From: Eubacteriales bacterium
GTDB taxonomy: Bacteria; Bacillota; Clostridia; Lachnospirales; Lachnospiraceae
Assembly (NCBI GenBank): GCA_030526005.1
Contig: JAUNDP010000006.1
Location: 40,299-104,298 of the forward strand
Length of the DNA stretch: 64,000 bases
Direction: 5' to 3'
This document shows positions 25,924 to 33,944 of this stretch, piece by piece; position 1 is the first letter of the stretch; each line of letters starts with the position of its first letter. The translations under genes were made by a program, and so were the position numbers. Under the pieces are notes generated by a model. That model was given only the letters and a program-made list of their open reading frames with translations, was not told where the DNA came from and searched no databases.

Positions 25924-27528
25924 TTATAACTGTGGACCAGCTGGAACTAAAGCTTTTCCGGCTTCATTTCCTTCATATTTAGCGAAGTTCTTGATGAATC
26001 TTTCTGCTAAATCTTTTGCTTTTGTCTCCCATTCGGAAGCGTCTGCATATGTGTTGCGTGGGTCCAGAATGTTTGTATCTACACCTGGCAGTTCTGTTGG
26101 AACTTCAAAGTTGAAGTATGGAATCTTCTTTGTAGGTGCTTTTAAGATATCTCCGCTCAGGATTGCATCGATGATACCACGAGTATCTTTGATGGAGATA
26201 CGTTTTCCTGTTCCGTTCCATCCTGTATTTACAAGGTATGCTTTTGCACCGCTCATTTCCATTCTCTTAACCAGTTCTTCTGCATATTTTGTAGGATGCA
26301 GCTCAAGGAATGCCTGTCCGAAACATGCGGAGAATGTTGGTGTAGGCTCTGTGATTCCGCGCTCTGTACCAGCTAATTTAGCTGTGAAACCAGACAGGAA
26401 ATAGTACTGTGTCTGTTCTGGTGTCAGAACGGATACTGGAGGAAGTACGCCAAATGCATCTGCAGATAAGAAGATTACTTCTTTTGCAGCAGGTGCTGCA
26501 GAAACTGGGCGAACGATTTTCTCGATGTGATCGATTGGGTAAGATACACGAGTATTTTCTGTTACGCTCTTATCTGTGAAGTCGATCTTTCCTTCTGCGT
26601 CCAGAGTTACGTTCTCAAGAAGAGCATTTCTCTTGATTGCATTGTAGATATCTGGCTCAGACTCTTTATCCAGGTTGATAACTTTTGCGTAGCATCCGCC
26701 TTCAAAGTTAAATACGCCGTTGTCATCCCATCCGTGTTCGTCATCACCGATCAGAAGACGTTTTGGATCTGTTGACAGTGTAGTTTTTCCTGTTCCGGAA
26801 AGTCCGAAGAAGATTGCTGTATTTTCACCGTTCATATCTGTGTTTGCGGAACAGTGCATAGAAGCAATTCCTTTCAGAGGCAGATAGTAGTTCATCATAG
26901 AGAACATACCTTTTTTCATTTCTCCGCCGTACCATGTGTTTACGATAACCTGCTCACGGCTTGTGATATTGAACATAACTGCAGTCTCTGAATTCAGACC
27001 TAATTCTTTATAATTTTCAACTTTTGCTTTAGAAGCATTGTAAACAACGAAATCTGGCTCAAAGTTTTCAAGCTCTTCTTCTGTAGGCTGGATGAACATG
27101 TTCTTTACGAAATGTGCCTGCCATGCAACTTCCACGATAAAACGAATTGCCATACGTGTATCAGCATTTGCTCCGCAGAATGCGTCTACAACGAAGAGTC
27201 TCTTGTTGGAAAGTTCTTTTAATGCAATTGCTTTTACTGTATCCCAAGCTTCCTGGGATGCTGGATGGTTATCATTTTTATATTCGTCAGAAGTCCACCA
27301 TACAGTGTCCTTTGAATTTTCGTCCATTACAATGAACTTATCCTGTGGCGAACGTCCTGTATAGATACCAGTCATAACATTTACTGCGCCAAGTTCGCTT
27401 TCCTGTCCTTTTTCGAATCCTTCCAGGCTAGGTTTTGTTTCTTCTTCAAATAATAAGTCATAAGAAGGATTATATACAATCTCTGTTGTTCCGGTAATAC
27501 CATACTTAGTTAAATCAATTTTTGCCAT
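25924..27528 (-). CDS. pckA: Phosphoenolpyruvate carboxykinase (ATP)
   Basis: This 534-residue cytosolic enzyme interconverts oxaloacetate + ATP and phosphoenolpyruvate + CO2 + ADP. In rumen and gut anaerobes it often runs toward oxaloacetate. Signature segments are [10 protein letters not shown] near 57, [12 protein letters not shown], the ATP-binding [11 protein letters not shown], and [22 protein letters not shown]. The start is ATG at 27528, 9 bases after AGAGG, rather than an upstream TTG. It is monocistronic. A short inverted repeat and T-rich stretch follow the stop at 25840-25923, but no strong terminator is obvious. Confidence 0.96.
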   Translation of the reverse strand: MAKIDLTKYGITGTTEIVYNPSYDLLFEEETKPSLEGFEKGQESELGAVNVMTGIYTGRSPQDKFIVMDENSKDTVWWTSDEYKNDNHPASQEAWDTVKAIALKELSNKRLFVVDAFCGANADTRMAIRFIVEVAWQAHFVKNMFIQPTEEELENFEPDFVVYNASKAKVENYKELGLNSETAVMFNITSREQVIVNTWYGGEMKKGMFSMMNYYLPLKGIASMHCSANTDMNGENTAIFFGLSGTGKTTLSTDPKRLLIGDDEHGWDDNGVFNFEGGCYAKVINLDKESEPDIYNAIKRNALLENVTLDAEGKIDFTDKSVTENTRVSYPIDHIEKIVRPVSAAPAAKEVIFLSADAFGVLPPVSVLTPEQTQYYFLSGFTAKLAGTERGITEPTPTFSACFGQAFLELHPTKYAEELVKRMEMSGAKAYLVNTGWNGTGKRISIKDTRGIIDAILSGDILKAPTKKIPYFNFEVPTELPGVDTNILDPRNTYADASEWETKAKDLAERFIKNFAKYEGNEAGKALVPAGPQL

Positions 27529-27619
27529 CTTCAACTACCTCTTTCTTCGTTAATTTAAGAAAATCCAACCTTTTCTATTCTGATTATACACACTTACTCT
27601 GTAAAAAGCAATAAATTTT

Positions 27620-29431
27620 TTACAATCCTGTTTTATTCTGTTTTTCTGCGCTTTCTTCTTCCTGCTCTGTCTTTTCTTTCCCCTCTGTCTTTGGCTCAAT
27701 CGCACTTTCCAGAAGCAGGCGAATGATATCTACGCTTCCTTTTTCCCTTATTTTTTTGAGAATCGGGTGATCCATAAATCCTGCTGTGACCATGGAAATT
27801 CCATTTAAAATAATGGATTTTCCCGGAACCTCCGATGCACGCAGTTCGATTTGATCTCTGTAAAAAATGACTTTCAAAATTCTTTTGATCGCATCCTCCA
27901 GATAAGACACGACAATCGTCAGCACTTCTCTCCCGTCTTCGTCTGTACTGAATCTGCCTTCCGCCGCAATCCGGTAAATTTCTCCATTCAGGTCAAGAGT
28001 CTGAACCTCTGCTTTTTCCATACCCAGACAGATGTTCTTCTTCTGCTCTCCTTCTTGAACAGACAAAATCAGTTTTCCTTCTTTCATCGCAAATCCAATC
28101 TCTTTCATGCCTTCTGTATAATTGTTATGGAAGACTTGCCCCATCAGAGGAAACAGACCGATATGTGCTGCCGACAGCTGATATCGTTTTCCATCCAACT
28201 CTCTGGCTTTCTTTATCCACAGATCATTTTCCTCTTTTTTTCTTTTCCATCCTCCCCGTTTTATCTTTTTTCCCTTGCTGCATGGATTGGAAAGATTCCA
28301 TTCCAAATCTTTTAATTTTTGATATTCTCTGATATTCTCCGGAAGCTGTCCGCCTGTCTCTTCCGGCTTTGGCAGATACGACTCTAAAATTTCCTGCATT
28401 ACATTGCTGTTGAAAAACTCTTCATTTCCCCCCGTCGTTACGACAATCATCTGAATATCCGGATATACAAATACATTCTGTCCCATCATTCCATTAAAGG
28501 TAAAGCTCTGTTCTCTTTTTCCCATCCAAATCTGATAGCCATATCCGACAAATCCTGTATCGGCAGGCGGATCTGATTTTTTTGTGATGGACTCCTCTAC
28601 CCATTCTTCTGGAAGAATCTGTGTACCGTTCCATTTCCCTTTCTGCAGATAGAGCTGTCCCAGTTTTGCCATATCTTCAATGGCAAGGAATAATCCCCAT
28701 CCTCCTTTGTTGATTCCTTTCGGACATTTCTCCCAGAAAATTCTGGTGATTCCAAGCGGTTCAAACAGACGCGGTCTCAGATAATCAACAAGAGTTTCCC
28801 CTGTTATCTCAGTCACAATAGCAGACAGCATATAGGTATTCATGCTGTTATATTCAAAAAACTCCCCTGGCTCATGGTGCATCGGAGATTCCAGAAAACT
28901 TTTGACCCAGTCGTTTCCAGAGATTGCTCCCGTCTCATTAAATGCAACGCCGCTTGTCATAGTCAGAAGATGTTCTACGGTCAGATTTTTCAATTTTAAC
29001 AGACTGATAAAATTGAGATCTTTTTTAAACAGATCTGCAATCTTTGTGTCCAGCGTAATCTTTTCTTCCTGAATCATAAATCCGATTGCCATAGATACCA
29101 CGCTTTTTCCCATAGAATACACAGCGTGCCATAGCTCTTTCTGATATGGATAAAAACTGGTCTCTCCGATCACTTTTCCATTTTTCAAGACCATCACGCT
29201 GTGAAGATGAAGCGTTTTTTTCTGCGCCAGAGCATCGATCATTTCTCTGATTCTTTCAGAGGATACTCCTTCTTTTTCCGGCGTAGAGCGCGGCAGCGGC
29301 TGTTCATACGGAATTTGTTCCGGAAAATCCGGTTTTTGCGGAACAAAGGTCACCTTACTGATTCCCTCTGTTCTGCCCCGTATAATATTCCACATCAGTT
29401 CCAATGTAGGTCCTTCTTTTACAATAGCCAT
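27620..29431 (-). CDS. Serine beta-lactamase-fold hydrolase (class C/esterase-like)
   Basis: This 603-residue protein has no clear signal peptide. The beta-lactamase domain spans about 45-390: SxxK as YSMGK with Ser106 and Lys109, the second motif Tyr194-Asn-Ser in FFEYNSMNTY, and GWGLFLAIEDMAKLGQLYL. The 200-residue C-terminal part is predominantly beta and Lys/Glu-rich; I do not recognise it. Intracellular members act as esterases or peptidases rather than antibiotic-resistance enzymes, so I would not call it a lactamase. AAGGGGGG precedes the ATG. It lies downstream of nothing on its strand, so it is probably a single gene. Confidence 0.85.
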   Translation of the reverse strand: MAIVKEGPTLELMWNIIRGRTEGISKVTFVPQKPDFPEQIPYEQPLPRSTPEKEGVSSERIREMIDALAQKKTLHLHSVMVLKNGKVIGETSFYPYQKELWHAVYSMGKSVVSMAIGFMIQEEKITLDTKIADLFKKDLNFISLLKLKNLTVEHLLTMTSGVAFNETGAISGNDWVKSFLESPMHHEPGEFFEYNSMNTYMLSAIVTEITGETLVDYLRPRLFEPLGITRIFWEKCPKGINKGGWGLFLAIEDMAKLGQLYLQKGKWNGTQILPEEWVEESITKKSDPPADTGFVGYGYQIWMGKREQSFTFNGMMGQNVFVYPDIQMIVVTTGGNEEFFNSNVMQEILESYLPKPEETGGQLPENIREYQKLKDLEWNLSNPCSKGKKIKRGGWKRKKEENDLWIKKARELDGKRYQLSAAHIGLFPLMGQVFHNNYTEGMKEIGFAMKEGKLILSVQEGEQKKNICLGMEKAEVQTLDLNGEIYRIAAEGRFSTDEDGREVLTIVVSYLEDAIKRILKVIFYRDQIELRASEVPGKSIILNGISMVTAGFMDHPILKKIREKGSVDIIRLLLESAIEPKTEGKEKTEQEEESAEKQNKTGL

Positions 29432-29486
29432 AAAAATCCCCCCTTATTCCTTTATTCTCTTATTTTTATATTTTATCATACTCTTC

Positions 29487-29515
29487 TTGTGTTCTGTAAA
29501 AAAAATGGATATAAT
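29487..29515 (+). promoter_or_regulatory. Promoter of the hicB-like gene
   Basis: -35 TTGTGT (29487-29492) and perfect -10 TATAAT (29510-29515) with 17 bp between, ending 60 bp before the ATG. Confidence 0.65.
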
Positions 29516-29574
29516 AGAACAGAAACCGGTGAATCTGCCCGTGTTTCTATTATTTTCGTAAAAAGGAGACACCT

Positions 29575-29850
29575 ATGAAATTTATATATCCTGCAGTTTT
29601 TAGAAAAACAGAATCCGGAACATTTAAAGCCTTCTTTCCAGATCTCGAATGCTGCTATGCGGAAGGCGATACGTTAGACGATGCTATTGATAAGGCAAAT
29701 GAAGCTGCATATGACTGGATTTCTGTTGAACTCTCAGAAGAAGGCGCTCTTCCTTCGATCTCCGATGAATGCGATATGGATCTTCAGGAAGGAGATATCG
29801 TGCGCAATATCTCTGTAAATATCCGTTTTACAGAAGGATGGGACGAATAA
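29575..29850 (+). CDS. Orphan HicB-like protein
   Basis: The 91-residue product matches the HicB N-terminal fold: YPAVFRKTESGTFKAFFPDLECCYAEGDTLDDAIDKANEAAYDWI is the partially degraded RNase-H-like module of HicB antitoxins. HicB normally neutralises the mRNA-cutting toxin HicA. No hicA-like frame (about 60 codons with GSHH-type motif) lies in the 140 bp before or the 100 bp after it, and no C-terminal DNA-binding domain is present. AAAAGGAGA precedes the ATG. It is probably a solitary HicB-family protein rather than half of a functional pair. Confidence 0.85.
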   Translation: MKFIYPAVFRKTESGTFKAFFPDLECCYAEGDTLDDAIDKANEAAYDWISVELSEEGALPSISDECDMDLQEGDIVRNISVNIRFTEGWDE

Positions 29851-29999
29851 ACTGCACTATCTAATTCCGCTGTTTTTGTGATGTCCTCAAATTTTTTGGA
29901 GTATCCTTTATTTTTAATATATTTAAAATATTGAAAAAATTCAGCGCCTATCTGAAAAGTTTATTTATCTCATACTTTTTTATTTTCAGGATAAAATAA

Positions 30000-30052
30000 A
30001 AACTCCCTGTCATCCTCGATATCCTATTGTTATCGAGAATGACAGGGAGTTT
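30000..30052 (-). terminator. Strong terminator of the DUF134-NifX gene
   Basis: A 22-bp stem with one mismatch surrounds a 9-nt loop; its arms contain AAACTCCCTGTCAT and its complement. On the minus strand TTTTTATTTTATCC follows. It lies 33 bp past the stop codon. Confidence 0.92.
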
Positions 30053-30084
30053 ATCTGTCTTTGCCTCTTTCTTTTTTCCGATCC

Positions 30085-30843
30085 TTACTTTTCTGCGCCG
30101 CAGTGTCCGCCGTGATTTCCATGATTTCCACATCCATGATCGCCGCATTTATGGCCTTCGCCATGTTCATGATCGTGATGAGAACAGCGTGTATTCGGGT
30201 TGTATGACAGTTTTCCTGCCAGGAAAGATTCCACTTGCTCATCTGCGTTTCCTGCTGCGCCTGGGAATAATTCAATTCCTGCTTCAGCCAGTGCATTTCT
30301 GGCTCCGCCGCCGATGCCGCCGCAGATCAGCGTGTCGATTCCATTTTCTTTTAAAAATCCTGCAAGCGCTCCATGCCCCTGACCGTTTGTATCCACTACC
30401 TCATCAGACACAATGCTACCGTTCTCTACCGTATAGATTTTAAACTGTTCTGTGTGTCCAAAATGCTGAAAAACCATTCCATCCTGATAAGTTACTGCTA
30501 TTTTCATCTGAAAATCCCCTTTCTCTGCGATCTCTCCTGTTCTACTCTCCAACGCTGAAAGCTCATAATTTCCGCCTTCAATCAGAAGGCTTGTCCCTTC
30601 CACCAAAAAACGCGCTACTTTTTTTCTCGCTTCCGTATAAAGATTCTGAACGGTGGCACGTCCTACCTTCATCTGACCTGCACATTCTTCCTGAGTCATT
30701 CCCATATAGTCGAGAAGGCGCAAAGTCTCAAATTCTTCTACACTTAAGATCATCTTGTTCGCTGCCATTTCCCGGCCCTTTGTTAAAAACTCCGGATAGA
30801 GAGGCAGACGCCAGACTCTCTTACTTTTATTTGGTCTTGCCAT
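30085..30843 (-). CDS. DUF134 (UPF0251) DNA-binding domain fused to NifX/NafY-type domain with His-rich tail
   Basis: This 252-residue protein starts with a DUF134 helix-turn-helix domain (1-105: MARPNKSKRVWRLP, then LSVEEFETLRLLDYMGMTQEECAGQMKVGRATV). A dinitrogenase iron-molybdenum cofactor family domain follows (about 110-215: KIAVTYQDGMVFQHFGHTEQFKIY and ICGGIGGGARNALAEAGIEL). The last 30 residues hold many His and Cys (HHDHEHGEGHKCGDHGCGNH), a probable metal site. No nif genes are nearby, so it is likely a metal- or cluster-sensing regulator. The start at 30843 has AAGGAGA before it. A palindrome over its -10 suggests autoregulation. Confidence 0.85.
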   Translation of the reverse strand: MARPNKSKRVWRLPLYPEFLTKGREMAANKMILSVEEFETLRLLDYMGMTQEECAGQMKVGRATVQNLYTEARKKVARFLVEGTSLLIEGGNYELSALESRTGEIAEKGDFQMKIAVTYQDGMVFQHFGHTEQFKIYTVENGSIVSDEVVDTNGQGHGALAGFLKENGIDTLICGGIGGGARNALAEAGIELFPGAAGNADEQVESFLAGKLSYNPNTRCSHHDHEHGEGHKCGDHGCGNHGNHGGHCGAEK

Positions 30844-30871
30844 TCGAGATCTCCTTTTTATTATCATATGT

Positions 30872-30908
30872 TAATAACAATTATACTTCAGTTATTAGAA
30901 TATGTCAA
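30872..30908 (-). promoter_or_regulatory. Promoter and operator of the DUF134-NifX gene
   Basis: On the minus strand a perfect TTGACA (30903-30908) and perfect TATAAT (30880-30885) lie 17 bp apart. TAATAAC (30872-30878) and GTTATTA (30891-30897) form an inverted repeat that brackets the -10, a good repressor site. The -35 begins 4 bp below the pgsA-like stop codon, so the gene has its own transcript. Confidence 0.8.
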
Positions 30909-30911
30909 TAA

Positions 30912-31478
30912 TTATTTTCTTTCCATTTTCCACATTTCATAGAATACTTTTCCATATAACGCCAATGTTCCTGTCATGATAATGCCGCATACAATCATCA
31001 AACCGTTCGCTGCCATATCTGGAAGTTGAGGAAACAGCATCAGCAAAAAGACGGTTACATACGAAAATGCCGTACATACTTTTCCAAACCATTTTGCTCC
31101 GTCTAATTTTCTTCCGTTATGCCACAGCATCAGTCCGCCCATAACAGCCATAAATCCCTCTTTGATTAAAAATAATACAATCAAAGCTTTCATCCCTGTA
31201 AACCGTGTACTCATACACAGGATCAGCGCTCCTAAGGTAAGCTTGTCTGCAAGGGGATCTAAAAATTTCCCAAGTTCAGTCACCATATGGAACTTTCTTG
31301 CTATTTTCCCGTCAAACAGATCCGTCAGCCCTGACAGTCCGATAATTCCCGCTGCGATATAATAATCGCTTTGTGATTCTGCATGAAGATAAACCCATGC
31401 AAAGACAGGAATCAATAAAATTCTGATATACCCCATGATATTCGGAATCGTAAACCAGTCTTCTTTCTTAATCCTCAT
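30912..31478 (-). CDS. CDP-alcohol phosphatidyltransferase (PgsA-like)
   Basis: This 188-residue membrane enzyme carries the CDP-alcohol motif D-x2-D-G-x2-A-R-x8-G-x3-D-x3-D, present as DLFDGKIAR followed by GKFLDPLADK (about residues 52-78). It probably makes phosphatidylglycerol phosphate from CDP-diacylglycerol and glycerol 3-phosphate, with about five helices. The family also includes cardiolipin synthases and other head-group transferases, so the exact acceptor is inferred. The upstream flank carries AGGAAATGA just before its start. Confidence 0.87.
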   Translation of the reverse strand: MRIKKEDWFTIPNIMGYIRILLIPVFAWVYLHAESQSDYYIAAGIIGLSGLTDLFDGKIARKFHMVTELGKFLDPLADKLTLGALILCMSTRFTGMKALIVLFLIKEGFMAVMGGLMLWHNGRKLDGAKWFGKVCTAFSYVTVFLLMLFPQLPDMAANGLMIVCGIIMTGTLALYGKVFYEMWKMERK

Positions 31479-31663
31479 TTCATTTCCTCCATTTCTTTAC
31501 TTTTTATTCTTTTTTATCTTTCCTCATCATACCAGAATTTTACTTTTTATTCAATGAGAGATCCGGTCGGCATAAGACTGTAAAAAAAGTCTCCTATTGA
31601 CTTCTTTCTCATTATGATCCATGTTAAAATAGAACTATATGAAACAGAACAGGAGGTTTTTTT

Positions 31664-32545
31664 ATGAATCATACGATCGAAAATCATGTGATGTCAATCA
31701 CAGTCTCTGATCACGGCGCTGAACTGATCAGTATTTATGACAAAGAAAAGGAACGTGAAGTTCTATGGCAGGCTGATCCTGCATTTTGGGACCGCCATGC
31801 TCCGCTTTTATTCCCTCATGTAGGGAAATATTTCAACGACGAATGTCACTATAATGGAAAAGTATTCCAGACACGCCAGCACGGTTTCGCGCGCGATATG
31901 GATTTTGCCTGTATTGAAAAGACAAAGGATTCCATTACGCATCGCCTCGTTTCCACGGAGGAAACAAGAGCATATTTACCTTTTGATTTCACGCTCACTG
32001 TCACACATCGCTTATCTGACAAAAATATTTCTGTCATCTGGGAAGTAAAAAATTCAGGTCAAGATACCATGTATTTCACAATCGGCGGTCACCCTGCTTT
32101 CCGTGTTCCGATTCTTCCAGACACAAAACAGACCGACTATTGCCTGCTGTTTCAGACGGAAGCAGACCACTTGGATTATCTTCTGGTGGAGCCTGGAACT
32201 GGAACAGCTTCAAGAAAGCAAGTATACGCTCTTGCGCTTGACCACGGCCGTGCCGCGATTACTTCAAATTTATTTGACAATGACGCTCTGATTTTTGATG
32301 ACAATCAATTTGACTGGGTTGCCATCGGCTATCCGGACGGCACGCCTTATATCTCATTGTCCTGCAAAGGATTTCCAAACTTCGGAATCTGGTCTCTGCC
32401 GGGCGCTCCTTATATCTGTCTGGAACCATGGATCGGACGATGTGATGACTTTGGATTTACAGACGATGTCTCCAAAAAAGAAAATATTATCAAACTGCTG
32501 TCACAGGAAACGTTCGACAACGGTTATACGATCACGGTTCATTAA
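31664..32545 (+). CDS. Aldose 1-epimerase family protein (LacX-like)
   Basis: This 293-residue cytosolic protein has the galactose-mutarotase beta-sandwich. HGFARDMDF (about residue 74, with the first catalytic His), a FTIGGHPAF segment with the second His and a late Glu in CLEPWIG match LacX-type epimerases and glucose-6-phosphate 1-epimerase relatives. It should interconvert alpha and beta anomers of a hexose or hexose phosphate. ACAGGAGG lies 9 bases before the ATG. It is a single gene followed by a hairpin. Confidence 0.88.
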   Translation: MNHTIENHVMSITVSDHGAELISIYDKEKEREVLWQADPAFWDRHAPLLFPHVGKYFNDECHYNGKVFQTRQHGFARDMDFACIEKTKDSITHRLVSTEETRAYLPFDFTLTVTHRLSDKNISVIWEVKNSGQDTMYFTIGGHPAFRVPILPDTKQTDYCLLFQTEADHLDYLLVEPGTGTASRKQVYALALDHGRAAITSNLFDNDALIFDDNQFDWVAIGYPDGTPYISLSCKGFPNFGIWSLPGAPYICLEPWIGRCDDFGFTDDVSKKENIIKLLSQETFDNGYTITVH

Positions 32546-32554
32546 AGCAAGATT

Positions 32555-32598
32555 GCGGCAGTCATTCAGAATCCATTTGTTTTCTGAATGGCTACCGC
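32555..32598. terminator. Hairpin between convergent epimerase and ComEC-like genes
   Basis: A 17-bp imperfect stem (GCGG..TCATTCAGAA against TTCTGAATGG..CCGC) has a short loop, followed on the plus strand by CTTCTCATTCTC. T runs are weak on both sides, so the efficiency is uncertain. Confidence 0.55.
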
Positions 32599-32626
32599 CT
32601 TCTCATTCTCTCTATCTGATTTTTTC

Positions 32627-33709
32627 TTATGGATGACACGTTCCGCATGGACTGTATCCTTGCTGGATCAGTGCCTCTCTGCTTCCTGTATATTCTTGTC
32701 GATTTTTCTCTTTCATTTTATTCACTGCACTGCATGACGGCAGATGAAATTTCATGGATCTCGTATTTAAAATATACTGACTTTCCAGACCTTCCTCTTC
32801 TGAAATCGTCTCTTCTGCCTGATCTCCCGGAGTAAAATCATTGCATGGTTCCTGCTCCCAGAACAGTTGTATTCCATCGCTTTCCACACGGATCGTTCCC
32901 TGCAGATCTGTCCTGTAGATCGGTATTCCCAGATTTTCTATTCTTGTCATTGTCTCTGTCCCCGGATGGCCGTAAGAATTTCCGCTTCCGCAGCTGATCA
33001 CTACGCAGGAAGGCTGGACAAGATCCAGAAATTCCTGTGTGCTCGACCTATTAGAGCCGTGATGATTCAGCAGATAAACATCTGCACTTAAATCGACACC
33101 GGTATGCACAAGCTCTGTCTCTGTATCCTCCCCGATATCGCCGCAGATCAGAAAACGGTTTTCTCCATTCGTCACACGAATGCAGATAGAATCTTCATTT
33201 CCATCGCTGTGTCCATAGTAAACAGGACCTAAAATTTCCATCTGCGCTGTTCCAAATGAATAGACTTCCTCCTGCTGAGGATGAATTTCCATGACCTGAT
33301 ATTGTCTGACTGCCTCTTCAAAAGACTGATACAATTTTGTATCTCCTTCATAGCCTGGTGTCAGAATCTGATTGACACCAAACTGGTGCAGCACACCGAT
33401 CAGTCCTGCCAGATGATCAGAATCAAAATGAGAAGCCACTACATAGTCGAAGGTATCAATCCCCTGCTCTTTCAGATAGCTGACAACAAAAGAAGACGTC
33501 TCTCTGTCTCCTCCGTCAATCAAAACATAATGTCCCTGTGATTCAAGCAGTATCGCATTTCCTTGTCCTACATCCAAAAATTCCACTCGAAGCTGTTCTC
33601 CCTCCGCACGGACGTGCTGAGGCGTCATGATAAAGACTGCTGCCATCATTATCATCAAACTGCATACCATCTGCAAGAACACGCTTCCTTTTCTTGTTCT
33701 CTGTTTCAT
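32627..33709 (-). CDS. Secreted ComEC-like MBL-fold hydrolase with C-terminal Cys domain
   Basis: The 360-residue product has a signal peptide or anchor (about 1-36). The MBL domain resembles that of ComEC/Rec2: FLDVGQGNAILL, LIDGGDRETSS, metal motif SHFDSDH (His94, Asp96, Asp98, His99), CGDIGEDTE and NHHGSNRS. Residues about 312-360 form a small module, YILNTRSMKFHLPSC...CGTCHP, related to the Ada-like metal-binding modules found at the end of many secreted nucleases. A secreted DNA- or phosphodiester-acting enzyme is plausible; this is inferred. A GAGGTG site precedes the ATG. Confidence 0.85.
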   Translation of the reverse strand: MKQRTRKGSVFLQMVCSLMIMMAAVFIMTPQHVRAEGEQLRVEFLDVGQGNAILLESQGHYVLIDGGDRETSSFVVSYLKEQGIDTFDYVVASHFDSDHLAGLIGVLHQFGVNQILTPGYEGDTKLYQSFEEAVRQYQVMEIHPQQEEVYSFGTAQMEILGPVYYGHSDGNEDSICIRVTNGENRFLICGDIGEDTETELVHTGVDLSADVYLLNHHGSNRSSTQEFLDLVQPSCVVISCGSGNSYGHPGTETMTRIENLGIPIYRTDLQGTIRVESDGIQLFWEQEPCNDFTPGDQAEETISEEEGLESQYILNTRSMKFHLPSCSAVNKMKEKNRQEYTGSREALIQQGYSPCGTCHP

Positions 33710-33859
33710 TTTTTCACCTCTGTTTTTTTATCTTCTATTTTATTGTATCTCTGTTTGCTCCATTTTTCCAGCCGTCAAATGCAGCTTTGCTCTTTCTTTC
33801 CGGATCCTCTGACGCCATTTTATTCATAGCTTATTTTCAAAACGGATTCCTGTTCTGAC

Positions 33860-33925
33860 TTTTCATTTCTGTTTTTTCCTATTATAATAGAAGTATAGAA
33901 AAGACCGGCGCTGCAGATCCGGTCT
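33860..33925 (+). promoter_or_regulatory. Promoter and leader palindrome of the FGGY kinase gene
   Basis: -35-like TTTTCA (33860-33865) and perfect -10 TATAAT (33883-33888) are 17 bp apart. The leader then carries AGACCGG (33902-33908) and its complement CCGGTCT (33919-33925), either an operator over the start site or a short hairpin. Confidence 0.6.
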
Positions 33926-33944
33926 CAAAGAAAGGAAATATTTT

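Noticed and set aside
25924-27528. pckA as part of the B12-controlled operon
   Set aside because: It lies upstream of the riboswitch promoter on the same strand and reads toward it, so it is not under riboswitch control.
27620-29431. Serine hydrolase as an antibiotic-resistance beta-lactamase
   Set aside because: There is no signal peptide, the protein is much longer than lactamases and the motifs are equally typical of esterases.
29948-30296. Frames overlapping the end of the DUF134-NifX gene
   Set aside because: One contains the terminator hairpin and the other is a shifted reading of the His-rich coding region.
31597-31630. TTGACT and TAAAAT upstream of the epimerase gene as a promoter
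   Set aside because: The spacing is 22 bp, outside the workable range for a sigma-70-type promoter.
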